DNA of 7,967 bases, from assembly GCA_026989405.1 (NCBI GenBank), contig JALSJL010000482.1, forward strand, positions 1-7,967, in the 5' to 3' direction. Numbering within the stretch: position 1 is the stretch's first letter; every line of letters starts with the position of its first letter. The stretch comes from Marinosulfonomonas sp. Lineage in GTDB: Bacteria; Pseudomonadota; Alphaproteobacteria; Rhodobacterales; Rhodobacteraceae. Below, piece after piece: positions 6,431-7,967 of the stretch. The position numbers were made by a program, and so were the translations under genes. Below the pieces are notes generated by a model. That model was given only the letters and a program-made list of their open reading frames with translations, searched no databases and was not told the origin of the DNA.

Positions 6431-7243
6431 ATGAGCACAATTCTGGACAAGATCAAGGCCTACAAGCTGCAAGAAATTGCCGCCGCCAGGGCTGCCCGCC
6501 CCCTCGAGGAAGTAGAGGCCGCCGCGCGTGGCGCCAGCCCGGTGCGTGGTTTTGCCGACGCCCTGCGCGTGGCCACGCGTGAGGGCTATGGGCTGATTGC
6601 CGAGATCAAGAAGGCCAGCCCTTCGAAGGGGCTGATCCGCGCCGATTTCGACCCGGCAAGCCTGGCACAGGCCTATGCCCAGGGTGGGGCAACCTGCCTG
6701 TCTGTGCTGACTGACGCGCCATCGTTTCAGGGGGCGCCGGAGTATCTTGAGGCCGCGCGCAATGCCTGCGATCTGCCGGTTCTGCGCAAGGATTTCATGT
6801 TTGACACATATCAGGTGGCCGAGGCCCGTGCCTGGGGCGCCGATTGCATTCTGATCATCATGGCCGCGGTTTCGGACGATCAGGCGCGCGATCTTGAACA
6901 GGCCGCACAGGCCTGGGGCATGGATGTTCTGATCGAAGTGCACGACGAAGCCGAACTGGAGCGCGCAACAGCGCTTGCTTCGCCGCTTCTGGGCATCAAC
7001 AACCGGGACCTCAAGACGTTCGAAACCAGCCTCGACACGACGCGGAGGCTGGCAAAACTGGCCCCGCCAGAGAGCATTCTGGTTTCAGAAAGCGGGTTGT
7101 CGACTCCGGCAGATCTTGCTGACCTCGCACGGTATGGGGCCCGGTGCTTTCTGATCGGCGAAAGCCTGATGCGCGCCGATGACGTGGCCGAAGCGACGCG
7201 TCGCCTGCTGGCAAATCCGCTGACCGCCGCCGGGGGCATGTAA
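6431..7243 (+). CDS. trpC: Indole-3-glycerol phosphate synthase (TrpC)
   Basis: TrpC closes the ring of the carboxyphenylamino-deoxyribulose phosphate intermediate to indole-3-glycerol phosphate, with loss of CO2 and water, in the cytoplasm. The 270 residues fold as one TIM barrel and lack a fused TrpF. Family motifs in order: 'IAEIKKASPSKG' (56-67, with Glu58 and Lys60), 'SVLTD' (91-95), 'VLRKDFM' (117-123, with Lys120), 'LIEVH' (167-171, Glu169), 'GINNRDL' (188-194), 'VSESG' (218-222, Glu220) and the phosphate-binding 'IGESLM' (242-247). The start is ATG 6431, where the typical 'MSTILDKIKAYKLQEI' begins; a GTG at 6335 in the same frame would add 32 unrelated residues from the spacer repeat. 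The ribosome binding site is weak. The gene is 3 nt from moaC, so it appears to head a trpC-moaC-moeA unit, while the terminator upstream separates it from trpD. Confidence 0.97.
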   Translation: MSTILDKIKAYKLQEIAAARAARPLEEVEAAARGASPVRGFADALRVATREGYGLIAEIKKASPSKGLIRADFDPASLAQAYAQGGATCLSVLTDAPSFQGAPEYLEAARNACDLPVLRKDFMFDTYQVAEARAWGADCILIIMAAVSDDQARDLEQAAQAWGMDVLIEVHDEAELERATALASPLLGINNRDLKTFETSLDTTRRLAKLAPPESILVSESGLSTPADLADLARYGARCFLIGESLMRADDVAEATRRLLANPLTAAGGM

Positions 7244-7246
7244 ACG

Positions 7247-7720
7247 ATGGCCGAGCTTACGCATTTTGATGGCAAGGGCGATGCCCACATGGTTGATGTG
7301 TCCGGCAAACCGGTCACCGACAGGGTGGCCGTGGCGCGCGGCCATGTCAGGATGGCCGAGGAAACGCTTGCAATGATCACCGACCGGACCGCCAGGAAAG
7401 GCGATGTTCTGGGGGTTGCACGGATTGCCGGCATCATGGCCGCCAAGAAGACATCGGAGCTGATCCCGCTGTGTCATCCGTTGCCGATCACCCGGGTCGC
7501 GCTGGAACTTGAACCCGATACGGAACTGCCGGGCATTGCCGTGCGTGCCACGGTGCGCACATCCGGCCAGACCGGGGTTGAAATGGAGGCGCTCACGGCT
7601 GTATCTGTAGCCTGCCTCACGATCTACGACATGGTCAAGGCCGTGCAAAAGGACATGGTGATCTCGGACATCCGGCTGATTCTGAAAGACGGCGGAAAAT
7701 CCGGGCGTTACGAGGCGTAG
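7247..7720 (+). CDS. moaC: Cyclic pyranopterin monophosphate synthase (MoaC)
   Basis: MoaC converts the cyclic 8-oxo-GTP derivative made by MoaA into cyclic pyranopterin monophosphate, an early step of molybdenum cofactor synthesis. The 157-residue length is normal. 'HMVDVSGKPVT' (14-24) and 'KKTSELIPLCHPLP' (67-80) are family signatures, followed by 'TGVEMEALTAVSVACLTIYD' (109-128). The residues known as catalytic or substrate-binding in E. coli MoaC fall at the same numbers here: Lys51, His77, Glu112, Glu114, Asp128 and Lys131. The C-terminus carries the usual 'LKDGGKSG' (146-153). The gene starts 3 nt after the trpC stop and ends exactly one base before the moeA ATG, so it is almost certainly cotranscribed with both. 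Nothing suggests truncation. Confidence 0.97.
   Translation: MAELTHFDGKGDAHMVDVSGKPVTDRVAVARGHVRMAEETLAMITDRTARKGDVLGVARIAGIMAAKKTSELIPLCHPLPITRVALELEPDTELPGIAVRATVRTSGQTGVEMEALTAVSVACLTIYDMVKAVQKDMVISDIRLILKDGGKSGRYEA
7712..7715 (+). promoter_or_regulatory. Ribosome binding site of moeA inside the end of moaC
   Basis: GAGG lies 5 nt before ATG 7721 and 8 nt before ATG 7724. The longer spacing is the commoner one, which slightly favours 7724 as the true start; the protein would differ by one Met. Confidence 0.45.
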
Positions 7721-7967
7721 ATGATGATCTCGGTCAGCCGCGCGCTGGAGCTGATATTCAACCTGATAACGCCGACCGGCGATGAAACCACTGCCATCGC
7801 GCAGGCGTCCGGGCGGGTGATGAGCGAGCCGGCGCAAGCGCGCCTGACACAACCCCCGTTTGCCGCATCGGCGATGGATGGCTATGCCATTTGCGAAGCC
7901 GACGCGGTCCAGGGCAAGAAACTGCGCGTGATCGGCGAATCCGCGGCCGGGCTGCGTTTTGACGGTG
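7721..7967 (+). CDS. moeA: Molybdopterin molybdenumtransferase (MoeA), N-terminal part (3' end outside window)
   Basis: The last 247 nt encode 82 codons of a frame with no stop, beginning with two ATG codons right after the moaC stop. MoeA inserts molybdate into adenylylated molybdopterin to finish the basic molybdenum cofactor. The N-terminus 'MMISVSRALELIF' is followed by 'ASGRVMSEPAQA' and the family signature 'QPPFAASAMDGYA' (about residues 46-58), in which the Asp of 'MDGYA' belongs to the conserved MoeA core. The catalytic domains lie past the window edge. MoeA is close in sequence to MogA-like and gephyrin-type proteins, but this N-terminal signature is specific to MoeA. With moaC it forms a molybdenum cofactor pair directly behind trpC. 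Confidence 0.93.
   Translation, partial: MMISVSRALELIFNLITPTGDETTAIAQASGRVMSEPAQARLTQPPFAASAMDGYAICEADAVQGKKLRVIGESAAGLRFDG

Noticed and set aside
5612..6943. A 443-codon minus-strand open frame across trpD, the spacer and trpC
   Set aside because: It is antisense to two well-identified enzymes, crosses the terminator region and has no family-like motifs.
1..7967. A new defence, mobile or otherwise undescribed multi-gene system
   Set aside because: All genes belong to known families with housekeeping or envelope roles. I saw no direct-repeat array, transposase, integrase, tRNA or toxin-antitoxin pair on either strand.

Overview
The window looks like chromosomal DNA from an alphaproteobacterium, most likely of the Roseobacter group (Rhodobacterales). 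It is GC-rich, with GC-biased third codon positions. The gene order (a PpiD-type foldase, then trpE, then trpG-trpD-trpC-moaC-moeA) and the wording of the proteins match what I remember of that group. This placement is from memory, not from a search.

Layout, left to right. (1) 1-1260 (+): the C-terminal part of a SurA/PpiD-like periplasmic peptidyl-prolyl isomerase, cut by the left edge. (2) 1265-2779 (+): trpE, only 4 nt after ppiD and so probably cotranscribed. (3) 2780-2815: a short gap between convergent genes with a possible hairpin. (4) 2816-4555 (-): a membrane-anchored protein with a long Pro/Ala/acidic linker and a C-terminal domain of the divergent polysaccharide deacetylase (YibQ, DUF610) family. 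(5) 4556-4685: a divergent promoter region. (6) 4686-5267 and 5264-6280 (+): trpG and trpD, overlapping by 4 nt. (7) 6281-6430: a 150-nt spacer holding a strong intrinsic terminator, a second GC-rich hairpin and what looks like a Rhodobacteraceae intergenic repeat. (8) 6431-7243, 7247-7720 and 7721-end (+): trpC, moaC and the start of moeA, nearly gapless.

TrpE and TrpG form anthranilate synthase. TrpD transfers phosphoribose to anthranilate and TrpC forms indole-3-glycerol phosphate. TrpF, TrpB and TrpA are not present here and must be encoded elsewhere. MoaC makes cyclic pyranopterin monophosphate and MoeA inserts molybdate, so the right end shifts from tryptophan to molybdenum cofactor synthesis. 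The genes themselves are ordinary housekeeping genes. The points worth a second look are the terminator and repeat that split trpD from trpC, and the deacetylase-family protein, which seems to have lost most of the family's catalytic residues. I found no CRISPR array, tRNA, rRNA, insertion sequence or clearly new multi-gene system.
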